This document shows positions 21,421 to 32,299 of a stretch of DNA of 64,000 bases, piece by piece. A program made the position numbers and the translations under genes. Position 1 is the first letter of the stretch. Every line of letters begins with the position of its first letter. Below the pieces are notes generated by a model. The model was not told where the DNA came from. It did not search any database and was given only the letters and a program-made list of their open reading frames with translations. This DNA is from Periplaneta americana (Eukaryota > Arthropoda > Insecta > Blattodea > Blattidae), in the NCBI RefSeq assembly GCF_040183065.1, contig NC_091119.1:199436543-199500542 (forward strand). Direction: 5' to 3'.

Positions 21421-21970
21421 TACGAGGTGCGTTCAGAAAGCAAATTTCCTCGGGGCCGTTTAGAGAAACAAATCACAATTTAACCCATCAGCACTCACGT
21501 GGGGGACACCTGTCAACCAGCGTGTTTCTTTTCATTGTTGTATTTTCTAGAATATGGCGCGATATCAAAAGTTAAAATAGGAAAAAAATCTTTCAGACGA
21601 TATTATGGTCACATGTTATTCAAAATATATTTGCAAAAATCCCTGGAAATCTGGAAGAGAAAATGTTCTGGAATGGGTCTCCCTATTGACGAAGAAAACA
21701 TATATACATAAACCAATTTCAGAAAAAGTGCTACATAACATTTTACTCTAATTTTTACCTCTACATAACACCCACGAATTTTGTAAAGTAGCCACGTTCA
21801 ATTAGTAGGCTAGCGGTGTCAAAGAGGACGGAAGCTTTGTAGTTTCAATAATTTTAATTATGTCGCGCTGTCCATTGTCAAGTCTTTTGAAGGCCGCTCC
21901 AATACTTCACGCGGAGTGTATATATAAACCAGAGTTGCAAATTTTAGCAGTGTGTCTTGTTCCATGTTAT
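21421..21970. other. Unassigned; possible mariner end
   Basis: TACGAGGTGCGTTCAGAAAG at about 21421 resembles a common insect mariner terminus preceded by TA. No inverted partner was found. The short frames have no motifs. Confidence 0.35.
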
Positions 21971-22939
21971 ATAGGAACATCATTTTATTTTTACTTGCAT
22001 TTTTATTGTACCTGCATTTCTGAATGTACTTCACTCCCACCCCTTCACTAATGTCCTTGCTCCCGTCAGACACACAAACTTACGGCCGCTGTTGCATTCG
22101 AAGTCTTCAAGCACTGAAGTAAACACTGCAGTGTATAGTGTGTTTCAGAAATATGGTTGCGTTTTCTATAGAAGAAAGAACCTATATTAATAATATCGTA
22201 CTAAAAAATTATATTCAAGAAACGATAAATTCAATTTCAGAGAATATGCTTCAAAATGTTTTTAATAATATGCGTACTGAATTGAAGCCTGCATTGTAAT
22301 GAACGGCAACCATTTTCAGCAATTTATTTAAAAATTCAGATTAGCTTATTTTGAATTGAGGTGGCTAGAAGCAAAGGAATGCTAGTGACATTTGTAATAA
22401 CATGAGTTAAGTGCATCCAGTGTAAGCAAAAGTATCTAAAATTTTAGGGATATTTTAATCGCATCACACATTAAAATTTAAATAAAAATTTCACCGATTT
22501 TACGAAAGCTTAAATATTTAAACCCCATTTTCTCAAAAGTAACTTAAGTGCACTTACAGCCTTTTACTTATGACCCCCTCAATTTAAATGCGCTCTCTAT
22601 ATTGTATGTTAACACCAATAATTAATATGCTAAATAAAGTAGACATTACATAACGAACATAGCTGCCTGAAAAGTTGAGTTTTTGAAAAAAAATTGTTAT
22701 TACTCTACTGTATTTTGATAAATTCCGTAAAAGTGATAATCAAACTGAAAATCGTAATATCGTGTTTTCCTACAACATAAATGGATACACTACTCTTCTC
22801 TCCTCCTATACCTAGTAAACTGATTTGTTTAATATTGCACTAGTAACATCAAATTCCTGTAATGGACGGGGGCAATTGAGTTTCCGAGTATAGCCAGGTT
22901 AATGTTAAAAATGTTGGTAAAAATAAAGTGATGTCCCTG
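21971..22939 (+). mobile_element. Tc1/mariner-like deletion derivative
   Basis: The left end TAGGAACATCATTTTATTTT and right end TAAAGTGATGTCCCTG are inverted relatives, each with TA outside (21969-21970 and 22940-22941). The first 230 bp match 3428-3650. A start near 22153 reads VAFSIEERTYI, the transposase N-terminus. Shortly after comes NSISENMLQNVFNNMRTELK, then PAL and stop (to about 22300), the typical last helix of the transposase. Its catalytic middle is absent. Confidence 0.65.
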
Positions 22940-22941
22940 TA

Positions 22942-23365
22942 CTAATATATAGCAGCAACAAACAAGACGTGACAACGTCGCATTTTCATTTTATTATCGG
23001 TGCATGCAATAAAGGCCTACAAATCTTAAAAGGAATGCCGCTGCCTAATAATTAAACGAGGCTACTATACAGTGATTTATAAAGCAGAGGTATAAAGCAG
23101 GCTAAGATTGCGACTATAGCATATACAGAAAACATTGTTTACAAAGAAATATTATTGTAATATAAGTCTCATTATAGTTGTATCAAGTCCTATGTTTTTG
23201 AATCAATGTTGTGTTTGACTCAATTGTTAGCAAATGCAGTCTGTAAAGTTAGATTTTATACAAAGAATAATTGTGTTTGGATCGAATTGCTGCCTTGAAT
23301 AAAATTGTACAAAGATATTGTGTTCCTTATTGCTTTATTTTTTAGTCTAATTATATATTTATTTA
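22942..23365. other. No recognised feature
   Basis: AT-rich spacer without supported genes or repeats. Confidence 0.4.
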
Positions 23366-24022
23366 TTTTTTACGCTCGACCATGCCGAAATGTAGTAATT
23401 ATACACCTGGTAGCAGCCCTTTATTGGACCTCATTAAAGTACACCTATTCATTAAAGTTCAGGTTTTCCACCAATCAGAAAACACCATTGTAGCAATATG
23501 AAAGTGCAAGTATCGATTATTGTCGGATATGCAATCGAAAGACAACTAGCGAAACGTCACGGAGGCTGGAAATCCAATACTGTCGCAGAAGGTTATGTTC
23601 TGTTACTATAATAATTAGCGTTAATTGTAAATAATATTCAAACAAATTCAATTTGTCATCTCGTTTTTCAATGTCTAAATCAATTTCAAGGTTATATCAA
23701 GATTAATGTTCATTTTACTCTCTAGATTATATCATTGTCAATGACATTTGTTCCTCGGAAAAAATCAATACTTTCGCGTCTGCGCACATCTCACAATTTA
23801 CGAGATATTGTACAAGGTCAGTTCCGCTCCTCAGTCAGATAAGAATAATATGAATACTTATGAATAATTTCAAGTTATAAATATGGTCGAGCATAAAAAA
23901 TCGTATGAAACTTGCCTATAATGGTAATTAAGACTCTCGTATGAAAATTGTGAAACTCGCTTGCGCTCGTTTCATAAACATACTCGCGTCTTAATTACTA
24001 CCAGTATAGGCTCGTTGCATAA
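23366..24022 (+). mobile_element. Tyrosine-recombinase-like element, copy 1
   Basis: TTTTTTACGCTCGACCAT (23366-23383) and its inverted copy at 23883-23900 (17 of 18 match) enclose a short coding remnant. A 118-bp imperfect palindrome follows directly (23904-24021). A minus-strand relative fills 63403-64000, and the palindrome half recurs at 49535-49610. The unit appears to be a mobile element whose end carries the palindrome. Class uncertain; a Crypton-like or other YR element is suggested by the protein. Confidence 0.55.
23498..23611 (+). pseudogene. Tyrosine recombinase C-terminus (remnant)
   Basis: A 37-residue frame ends LAKRHGGWKSNTVAEGY plus VLLL and stop. In tyrosine recombinases the box after the catalytic H-x-x-R reads hGH.S...A..Y with Tyr as nucleophile; HGGWKS..VAEGY fits that pattern with Tyr at residue 33. 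The minus-strand copy at 63779-63997 keeps the same tail and a 72-residue frame, which supports past coding. Earlier catalytic boxes are not seen. Confidence 0.5.
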
Positions 24023-24565
24023 TGTACTATTATATTGTGAATTTTATTTCCACTCAACAATAGGATTTTATTCTTCCAACAATAATTCCTTTCTACAATT
24101 CGCCTTAAACACTCTCGTCAACAATTGGATTTTCACTCAACACAGTATTCGTTATAGCACTCCACTTACGGCAATGACAATTTACTTGGACTATTACGAA
24201 CAACAATGAACTGTTAATCTTAACTACTATTTACAAAGCACTATTTACAAATCAGAACTATCAGTTCTCAGTTCACAGTTCTTCTAGCTCAGTCACTCGA
24301 GTTCACAGTATCTCGAACCACAGACCTTCAGAGACAGTTCACTGTACTCGAACTCAGGTCCCTCCAACTGCGGTCCACTGCACTCGAAGTCAGGCCTTCG
24401 GATGCTGGCACAGTTGCGGACGCACACTCGAGTCGAACTCCGGTACACAAGACTGGCTAGCTTGCTCTGTTCACTGGCTTACTGACTGAACTAATCATGA
24501 ATGACACACACACACTCCTTCGCGTCCGTAATTTATAACCACAGCAACGTAACCGAGAGACTTCG
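24023..24565. other. No recognised feature
   Basis: A run of CAGTTCACAG/CTCGAACTC-type words between 24240 and 24440 looks loosely repetitive, but I see no clear unit. No gene supported. Confidence 0.4.
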
Positions 24566-24569
24566 AATT

Positions 24570-24788
24570 CGCGATTTTTCCACTTCGACGGGCTTCTGGA
24601 AGAGTCGGGAAGGTCCGTTCCCCCTTCACTCCGTAAGCAGCTGCGCGCGCGATCTCCCTCGCCGCGTAGGCCCTTTCCCCTCTCTCCGCCGCGCGCCGTC
24701 TCTCAGTGCTCCGTGAAGCCCGCGCGGTCTGCTCTCTTGCGGGACGCTGGTCGTGAGTTCGAATCTCACGTCGCTGTCACAATATAGT
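24570..24788 (+). mobile_element. tRNA-ended repeat R, single copy
   Basis: Contains GGGCTTCTGGAAGAGTCGGG, GCAGCTGCGCGCGC, GTGAAGCCCGCGCG and ends with GTCGTGAGTTCGAATCTCAC then GTCGCTGTCAC. The last part looks like a tRNA 3' half (T-arm plus acceptor strand), with the B box GAGTTCGAATC. The same ~215-bp unit is present twice, in inverted orientation, at 50138-50600. Confidence 0.65.
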
Positions 24789-25019
24789 CATCCAATATAC
24801 AAGCAGGTATTGTTGCTTCAGGCCAATAGTTTTTTTTTTTTTCATTTCATTTATTATCTTCCATAGATCTTACATGAATAATGAAGCTTTAAGATGTGGA
24901 ACAAGTCGAACATTTTACAATATTACAATTACAATTTTTAAAATTTTTACGATTTTCACAATATTTTGCAATTTTTATAGTTTTACATTTTTGCAATTTT
25001 CTACAATTTTTAACAATAT

Positions 25020-25318
25020 TTTGGCGAGCTGTAGTGAGATGATGTGAGGCCCGAGGATTCGCCAGAAGATTACCCAGCATTTGCCTTATGGTTGGGGAAA
25101 ACCTCGGTAAAAACCCAACCAGGTAATCACACCAAAGGGGGTCAAATGGAGTTAGGGCGAGGACTCGCCATAGACCATCCGGCTTCAGTCCCACGGCTGG
25201 GGAAAACCTCGGAAGAAGCCATTCAATGAGACCAAGCGGGGGATCCAACTCAAGCCCGAACGCAGATCCGGATCAGCAGGCCAGCAAGTCTGCCGACTGA
25301 GCTACATCGATGGCTCTA
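25020..25318 (-). mobile_element. tRNA-derived SINE, family S2
   Basis: The reverse strand begins AGCCATCGATGTAGCTCAGT CGGCAGA, an A-box region of a tRNA head, followed about 45 bp later by GCGTTCGGGCTTGAG. It continues into CGAGGTTTTCCCC motifs and ends in GAATCCTCGGGCCTCA. A fragment of the tail is at 52372-52475. Internal motifs resemble those of the S1 SINEs at 39294 and 58783. Confidence 0.65.
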
Positions 25319-25552
25319 CTAAAAATATAGACATAGCCAGTCAGATTAATTAAATTTACAAATGCAAACGATTATTCATCAGTTGAGCTATAACATATAA
25401 TACAAAACAAGTAAGTTAATTAAATTAAAGGCATAAACAATTCAATTAGTTGTAATATACAGAAATTGATAATACATATCATGCAAATTACTTCAAATTA
25501 CAAACACAAACAATTTATCAATAGAGCTATATATATTACTATTCAATTTAAG

Positions 25553-26340
25553 GCACAAACAATTAGAGAAAAGACTGAAGTTTTATTGGAAGCAAGTAAA
25601 GAGATAGGTTTGGAAGTAAATCCCGAAAAGACAAAGTATATGATTATGTCTCGTGACCAGAATATTGTACGAAATGGAAATATAAAAATTGGAAATTTTT
25701 CTTTTGAAAAGGTGGAGAAGTTCAAATATCTTGGAGCAACAGTAACAAATATAAATGATACTCGGGAGGAAATTAAACACAGAATAAATATGGGAAATGG
25801 CTGTTATTATTCGGTTGAGAAGCTTTTATTATCCAATCTGCTCTCAAAAAATCTAAAAATTAGAATTTACAAAACAGCTATATTACCGGTTGTCCTTTAT
25901 GGTTGTGAAACTTGGACTCTCACTTTGAAAGAGGAACATAGATTAAGGGTGTTTGACAATAAGGTGCTTAGGAAAATATTTGGGACTAAGAGGGATAAAG
26001 TTACAGGAGAATGGAGAAAGTTACACAACACAGAACTGCACGCATTGTATTCTTCACCTGACATAATTAGGAACATTACATCCAGACGTTTGAGATGGGC
26101 AGGGCATGTGGCACGTATGGGCGACTCCAGAAATGCATATAGAGTGTTAGTTGGGGGGCCGGAGGGAAAAAGACCTTTAGAGAGGCCGAGACGTAGTTAG
26201 GAGGATAATATTAAAATGGATTTGAGGGAGGTGGGATATGATGATAGAGAATGGATTGATCTTGCTCAGGATAGGTACCAATGGCGGGCTTATGTGAGGG
26301 CGGCAATGAACCTCCGGGTTCCTCAAAAGCCAGTAAATAA
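25553..26340 (+). mobile_element. LINE-A copy 5
   Basis: Plus-strand RT C-terminal half beginning TIREKTEVLLEASKEIGLEV, with [25 protein letters not shown] and [15 protein letters not shown]. An in-frame TAG at about 26198-26200 truncates the 244-residue frame inside the GRPRRRW motif; the frame resumes [15 protein letters not shown]. The family stop TAA is changed to CAA at 26324-26326. Tail type AAAAGCCAGTAA. Inactive. Confidence 0.9.
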
Positions 26341-27098
26341 GTATACAATTCATCAACCGAAACTATAGTAACATATACAATACAAAGTAAGCATATTAAT
26401 TCAATTTACAAGCATATTTTCGTTGAGCTATACAAATTTGTTCATAATCATAAACAATTCATCAATAGAGCTATACAGACTAAACTTACTAAGGCAGCAT
26501 GTTAGATTCAGGTGGGTCTGATGGTTGCTTTATTTATTGATTGGTTGATTAACTATGAAGGTAGCAAGTTTAAGAACATTTATAGGACCAAGGTTAAGTG
26601 CCCGGAGCAAATAAGCCCACTAAATAAAGTGGAGAAGTTACTTTCTGTTGCCAAGGCTCGTTACGTCACTAGAAAAGGGATTCCCTAGCAACAGATTTTA
26701 ATATCCACAAAGTGCTCGTTACGTGAAGTATGACTTCTCTGTGTTTTAATGATGCACCGATGTATAAATACAGAAATTTAATTAAAAAGTGACGTTTGCA
26801 TACCGTGTGCGTTCTTCAAACAGTCCGACCAGAGGAAGAGGAAATCAAAGATGTGAGAAAGCACACACGTTGCAGTAGTTCTTCTGAAAGTAAGCATATC
26901 TGATATCGCTGTGTTCAGCGATACGTGAGGACGAAAGGGGGAGTTGATTGTCTCTTGGGACACCATTTCCCTCTCCCCCAGCCCTACAGAATGTGTCTGT
27001 TCTGTGTGTTTACAGTTTCAAATTAAGGGGATTCTATAGTGCCTTCTGGCTTTGATAATATGCATCAGTAGTTAGAAATGTACAATTTAAAAAGTATA
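26341..27098. other. No recognised feature
   Basis: Spacer with the short inverted pair CTGTTGCCAAGG / CCCTAGCAACAG (about 26648-26693). No supported gene. Confidence 0.4.
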
Positions 27099-27099
27099 A

Positions 27100-27209
27100 T
27101 GTATGTATGTATTTATTCACACTGCAAATGGGTATATACCCGGTGGCAGTGGTAACTATTTACACTCAATAGTGACAATTAATAATAAACACAACTAATA
27201 AAAACAATA

Positions 27210-27254
<45 letters not shown>
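27100..27254 (+). mobile_element. Dispersed element V, copy 2 (truncated)
   Basis: ATTTATTCACACTGCAAATG and GGTGGCAGTGGTAACTA, then (AAT)n at 27208-27254. The remainder is missing; LINE-A copy 6 begins at the (AAT)n. Confidence 0.8.
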
Positions 27255-27255
<1 letters not shown>

Positions 27256-28316
27256 TTTGGTATTCCCAAGAAACTAGTTCGATTAATTAAAATGTGTCTC
27301 AGTGAAACATACAGCAGAGTCCGTATAGGTCAGTTTCTATCTGATGCTTTTCCAATTCACTGCGGGCTAAAGCAGGGAGATGCACTAGCACCTTTACTTT
27401 TTAACTTCGCTCTAGAATATGCCATTAGGAAAGTTCAGGATAACAGACAGGGTTTGGAATTGAAAGGGTTACATCAGCTTCTTGTCTTTGCGGATGACGT
27501 GAATATGTTAGGAGAAAATCCACAAACGATTAGGGAAAACACGGAAATTTTACTTGAAGCAAGTAAAGCGATCGGTTTGGAAGTAAATCCCGAAAAGGCA
27601 AAGTATATGATTATGTCTCGTGACCAGAATATTGTACGAAATGGAAATATAAAAATTGGAGATTTATCCTTCGAAGGGGTGGAAAAATTCAAATACCTTG
27701 GAGCAACAGTAACAAATATAAATTACAATCGGGAGGAAATTAAACGCAGAATAAATGTGGGAAATGCGTGTTATTATTCGGTTGAGAAGCTTTTATCATC
27801 TAGTCTGCTGTCAAAAAATCTGAAAGTTAGAATTTATAAAACAGTTATATTACCGGTTGTTCTGTATGGTTGTGAAACTTGGACTCTCACTCTGAGAGAG
27901 GAACATAGGTTAAGGGTGTTTGAGAATAAGGTGCTTAGGAAAATATTTGGAGCTAAGCGGGATGAAGTTACAGGAGAATGGAGAAAGTTACACAACGCAG
28001 AACTGCACGCATTGTATTCTTCACCTGACATAATTAGGAACATTAAATCCAGACGTTTGAGATGGGCAGGGCATGTAGCACGTATGGGCGAATCCAGAAA
28101 TGCATATAGAGTGTTAGTTGGGAGACCGGAGGGAAAAAGACCTTTGGGGAGGCCAAGACGTAGATGGGAGGATAATATTAAAATGGATTTGAGAGAGGTG
28201 GGATATGATGATAGAGACTGGATTAATCTTGCACAGGATAGGGACCGCTGGCGGGCTTATGTGAGGGCGGCAATGAACGTTCGGGTTCCTTAAAAGCCAT
28301 TTGTAAGCAAGTAAGT
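27256..28316 (+). mobile_element. LINE-A copy 6, intact C-terminal half of RT
   Basis: The best-preserved copy. From ATG 27292 a 333-residue frame runs without interruption to TAA 28291-28293; homologous codons extend upstream to 27256 ([13 protein letters not shown]), so the ATG is internal and not a true start. Residues 66-69 are FADD, the RT catalytic palm motif (YxDD type). Next come [51 protein letters not shown] and [15 protein letters not shown]. The endonuclease domain and N-terminal RT are absent (5' truncation at an (AAT)n tract). Tail GCCATTTGTAAG plus GTAA repeats. Confidence 0.95.
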
Positions 28317-28425
28317 AAGTATAATATACTACCGTCTATTAGTAAAGTCCTTAAGCCTATTTTTAAATACATTTTTGGTTATTGGTAAAGCCTTTAGTAA
28401 GTCTGCAGGTAAAGCATAATGTTTA
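28317..28425 (-). mobile_element. LINE-B 3' coding fragment
   Basis: The reverse strand reads ALPADLLKALPITKNVFKNR LKDFTNRR, near-identical to the C-terminus at 3050-3140. It directly follows the GTAA tail of LINE-A copy 6. Confidence 0.7.
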
Positions 28426-28750
28426 ATGTATTAAAAAAAATTGTATTGCATTTATCTTATCTCCTTTCATTACACCGAATCATTCAAAAGGAATTTGTGA
28501 AATTCTGGGTGATAAATTCAGTCCGGATATTTGACAGAACACATTTTTAATAGTGGTGAATTTGTATGAGATGAGGTGTTTGTTTTTGTTTTTTGTTGTT
28601 TTTTTTTTTTGTAATTTTAAAACGTATAAAGAAATTGTATGTTAAATCACGCTTTAATACGTGCCATTAAATAATAGACGTGGATTTAGAGATAGGGTAA
28701 AGGTTGGTAAAATTGTGATACTAATGATATTATGATAGTACTTTTTGAGA
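28426..28750. other. No recognised feature
   Basis: AT-rich spacer containing a T run near 28600. Nothing supported. Confidence 0.4.
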
Positions 28751-28881
28751 ATTTTTTTACAATTTTACTGAGCGAGAGAAGGACCGGTTTTGTGCAGAAA
28801 CTTGTCTCAGAACATTCCCTTAATATTTTGACGCAAAAAAAAAAACGATCTTCCTCTCGCTCAGTAAAATTGTAAAAAAAA
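28751..28881. repeat. Foldback MITE-like repeat (131 bp)
   Basis: Arms 28751-28786 and 28845-28881 share the inverted sequence TTTTACAATTTTACTGAGCG with few mismatches, followed by AGAG and a variable inner part. No coding content. Confidence 0.7.
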
Positions 28882-28889
28882 AATTGTGT

Positions 28890-29357
28890 AAACTGTGAAA
28901 TGTTTGTTATCGGTTGTAATAACTGTAAATGGCTAAAATACAACAATAATAATAATAATAATTATTATTATTATGTTATTATTATATTATAATATGGGAC
29001 AAGGAGACGTTTGTTGCACTAAAAATTCTAAGAAAAAGAAGTTAGAGTTATCCTTCTTCCGAAAGATCCAGGAAGGTGAGTTTATAAAATATAATATATA
29101 TATATTTTTTTTTATGAAAATAATATATGAACCTTCTGTATTTCGTATTTCAATAGTGGAAGGAAGGTGTTAATTTTTTCAAAAGAACACGATATCGCAA
29201 GTACAATACATTTTATCGTCTGCTAGGGAAAGAGTCTCTGATGAGGCGATAGTAGCGATCCCGGTGGCTAGCAACTAACTATGGATGCATATTTCAACTG
29301 TCTATGTATGCATATTTAGTAAGTATTGAGCTTCGTGACTGTATATACTAGACTGTG
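28890..29357 (+). mobile_element. P-like element C family, copy 2 (left-truncated)
   Basis: Aligns with 8265-9431: GTGAAATGTTTGTTAT, AATGGCTAAAATA, a THAP-like start MGQGDVCCTKNSKKKK at 28993, GAAGGAAGGTGTTAATTTTT and the right terminus AGCTTCGTGACTGTATATAC (29329-29357). The left TIR is missing, an AAT/ATT palindrome (28938-28990) sits before the THAP start, and the middle is strongly shortened. Confidence 0.75.
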
Positions 29358-29950
29358 ATATTACCCCGAAACTGCATTCTCTTTTGCTAACAGTTTCCTC
29401 TCCGTTTAAAGCTGTTATTCGTCTCCTTTCAGTACAGGCGGGACGAGGTCTGTTCCATTTTCATGAGTCGATGCAGCAAAATGCCTTGGAGACTGTGCAA
29501 TTGCTAACAAGTTGGTTTGTTATGCCGTCCTCTTACGGTAATGTGTAGTAAATACGTAACAACTGCATGAATTAGAAATGATTGCGGGAAATCAATTTGT
29601 TCTAACGTTTCCCTTTCAATCCCCACAAACTTCCTCTAGTAGAATTTATAATCTGCATTCCTTTTTATTTATGTCTGTTATGTTCAGAACTAGACACAAA
29701 GTATTTCGTAGATTGCCTTATTTAAATAATCATCCGCGTCCGTCTATTCATGGACTGTTTGAATCACGTGACCGGGTAGGTTATTCTTCTAGTCGATCAA
29801 TATGATACGGAACACACCACTTAGGAAGGAGCACTTTCTGCTCCTTCGGGTATATTTTAGATAAACTTTCTCGTAGACAGAAATATGTCAATGCATTTCG
29901 CCGACATATAGCGTCTTTCGTGATATTCCTGTTTACAAGTTACAAAAAAT
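29358..29950. other. No recognised feature
   Basis: Not obviously repetitive. The 75-residue frame at 29578-29805 has no motif known to me. Confidence 0.4.
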
Positions 29951-29977
29951 TTCAGTAGTTGATTAACTAGCGGACTT

Positions 29978-30126
29978 ACTCGTGTTAATTATTTAAGTCT
30001 GTGCGGCTTACAGCTGTTTCGGTGCTTCATCTCACCATCCTCAGAGCCAGTGGTAGGCTCTGAGGATGGTGTGATGAAGCACCGAAACAGCTGTAAGCCG
30101 CACAGACTTACATAATTAACACGAGT
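29978..30126. repeat. Near-perfect hairpin, 71-bp arms
   Basis: Arms 29978-30048 and 30056-30126 are inverted copies differing at two positions, around a 7-base loop. The arm includes GTCTGTGCGGCTTACAGCTG and GGTGCTTCAT. Shorter inverted similarity continues outwards (TTGATTAACT / AGTTAATCAA). Transcription either way would give a long double-stranded stem. Most simply a foldback transposon; whether it is expressed is unknown. Confidence 0.9.
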
Positions 30127-30221
30127 TAATCAAGTACTTATATTCAAGTGTTAAAAGTAGTGTACGCAAGATTCAAAATGGAAAAAAAAAAAAATGTAAT
30201 TTTATAGCAGAAGAAGAATGT

Positions 30222-30298
30222 GCATGTATGTATTTATTCACACTGAAAATGGATAAATATCAGGTGGCAGTGGTAACTAATTATACTCAATAATGACG

Positions 30299-30360
<62 letters not shown>

Positions 30361-30802
30361 GGAGCATCCTAATTAAATGAAGCACGATCAGTTAAAATAA
30401 CATTTAATGTAAATCTAATTTGTATCTTAACACTAAGTTTTGAACTAAAACCCACGAGTATGATATGTTCATACATGCACAAGTACCTTTCAGCATTACA
30501 CTAATTTCGCTGTCAACTCACTCACTGCACTGGAACTACGACACATTTCACTGACACTATCCTGATTTCACTAACAATTCAAAAATATTTCACTGTTCAA
30601 ATACTTTGCACTACCACTATAAACTATGAAACTGCACTGACACAAACACACTTCACTGACACAACACACTTCACTGACACAACACACTTCACTGACACAA
30701 TACACTTCGCTGACACAACACACTTCACTGATACAACACACTTCTTCACTGATACAACACTTCAAATAACAAATCATCAATTACACCCTTTAAATAGTGT
30801 GT
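30222..30802 (+). mobile_element. Dispersed element V, copy 3, with longer 18-bp array
   Basis: Same order as 1458-2017: ATTTATTCACACTG, GGTGGCAGTGGTAACTA, (AAT)n (30300-30357), GAACTAAAACCCACGA, GATATGTTCATAC and the 18-bp CACTGACACAACACACTT array (about 30633-30765, roughly seven units against three in copy 1), then CACCCTTTAAATA. The minus-strand frame of repeated VCCVSE units is an artefact of the array. Confidence 0.85.
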
Positions 30803-30809
30803 TAAATGC

Positions 30810-31640
30810 AAGACTCTGACATGGATTTCCACCATCTCTTCTTATTTCTGCAGTTCTCCCAATTTTTTCTCTTACATATTTCATTTTGTTTCGTTTTCTT
30901 TATTCTTTACTTTTCTTTCTTCCTTTTATAATATTTTTTTTCTTTTCGCATCACCGTTTCTTTCCTTCCACAGTTCATTTTTTTCTTTCTTCAATTGTTC
31001 CATTTTTATTTTTTTTTCCTGCGAATATTATTTGTGTTTCCATCTCTAATTCAGTATTCCTTTCTTTTTTCCATTGCTTCCATTTTCCTTTTCTTCTCTA
31101 ATTATTTCACTTTTCTTCTTCACTTGTAGCGTTTTATCATTCTTTCTTCTTCTGTTGTTCCACTGTGTTAGTCTAATTCATTCTTTTACTTTTATTCTTT
31201 CTTTCTACTTTTTAATTCCCTTCCGTTATTTCACTTTTCTTTTTTTCCTTCTGTTAGTCCGCTTTTACTTACTTTATTCAGTTTTGTCTATTATCTTCGT
31301 CCATTCCATTTTTTTATTATTAAATTTCTCATTATTTAAAAATCCTTTCTCTTCATTATTACAATTTCTCTTTTTCCATTGTGACTTTTTCTTTATTTTC
31401 ATCGCTGCATTTATCTTTACTGCATGAGTCTAACATTCTCTTTTATTTCCATTTTTACAATTTCCTGTATATCCATTAAGACAGTTTCCTCTATCACCGT
31501 TGCTACATTTCATTTTGTGTTCATTATTACACCTTTCCCTTTTTTGTACTTGACATTTTCCTTCATTTTCATCGTTGCATATATCTTCGCTATAGAACTA
31601 TTATTCTAACATTTTCTTTTATTCCCATTACTACATTTTC
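30810..31640. repeat. T-rich low-complexity tract, left half
   Basis: Irregular TTTTCTTT, CATTTT and CATTATTACA words without a fixed unit. Frames of 60-117 residues (F/S/I/L rich) are artefacts. LINE-A copy 7 splits the tract. Confidence 0.8.
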
Positions 31641-31652
31641 CTTTTCCTCTCT

Positions 31653-32299
31653 TATAAAAATTGGAAATTTATCTTTTGAAGAGGTGGAGAAGTTCAAATA
31701 CCTGGGAGCAACAGTAACAAATATAAATGATACTCGGGAGGAAATTAAACACAGAATAAATATGGGAAATGCCTGTTATTATTCGGTTGAGAAGCTTTTG
31801 TCATCCAGTCTGCTGTCAAAAAATCTGAAAGTTAGAATTTATAAAACAGTTATGTTACCTGTTGTTTTTTATGGTTGTGAAACTTGGACTCTCACTTTGA
31901 GAGAGGAACATAGGTTAAGGGTGTTTGAGAATAAGGTGCTTAGGAAAATATTTGGGGCTGAGAGGGATGAAGTTACAGGAGAATGGAGAAAGTTACACAA
32001 CACAGAACTGCACGCAATTTATTCTTCATCTGACATAATTAGGAACATTAAATCCAGACGTTTGAGATGGGCAGGGCATGTAGCACGTATGGGCGAATCC
32101 AGAAATGCATACAGAGTGTTAGTTGGGAGGCCGGAGGGAAAAAGACCTTTAGGGAGGCCGAGACGTAGTGAGGGAGGTGGGATATGATAGAGAATGGATT
32201 AATCTTGCTCAGGATAGGGACCAATGGCGGGCTTATGTGAGGGCGGCAATGAACCTCCGGGTTCCTTAAAAGCCAGTAAGTAAGTAAGTAAGTAAGTAA
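31653..32299 (+). mobile_element. LINE-A copy 7
   Basis: Starts [20 protein letters not shown] and proceeds through [21 protein letters not shown] (FYGCETW) and [13 protein letters not shown] deletion of about 27 bp after CGAGACGTAG removes WEDNIKMD, so the 167-residue frame (31684-32187) ends early. The family stop is at 32267-32269, followed by AAGCCAG and five GTAA repeats. It is inserted in a T-rich tract. Confidence 0.9.

Noticed and set aside
30571..30780. Cysteine-rich repeat peptide (VCCVSE units) on the minus strand
   Set aside because: Direct translation of the 18-bp array in element V; the other copy does not keep the frame.
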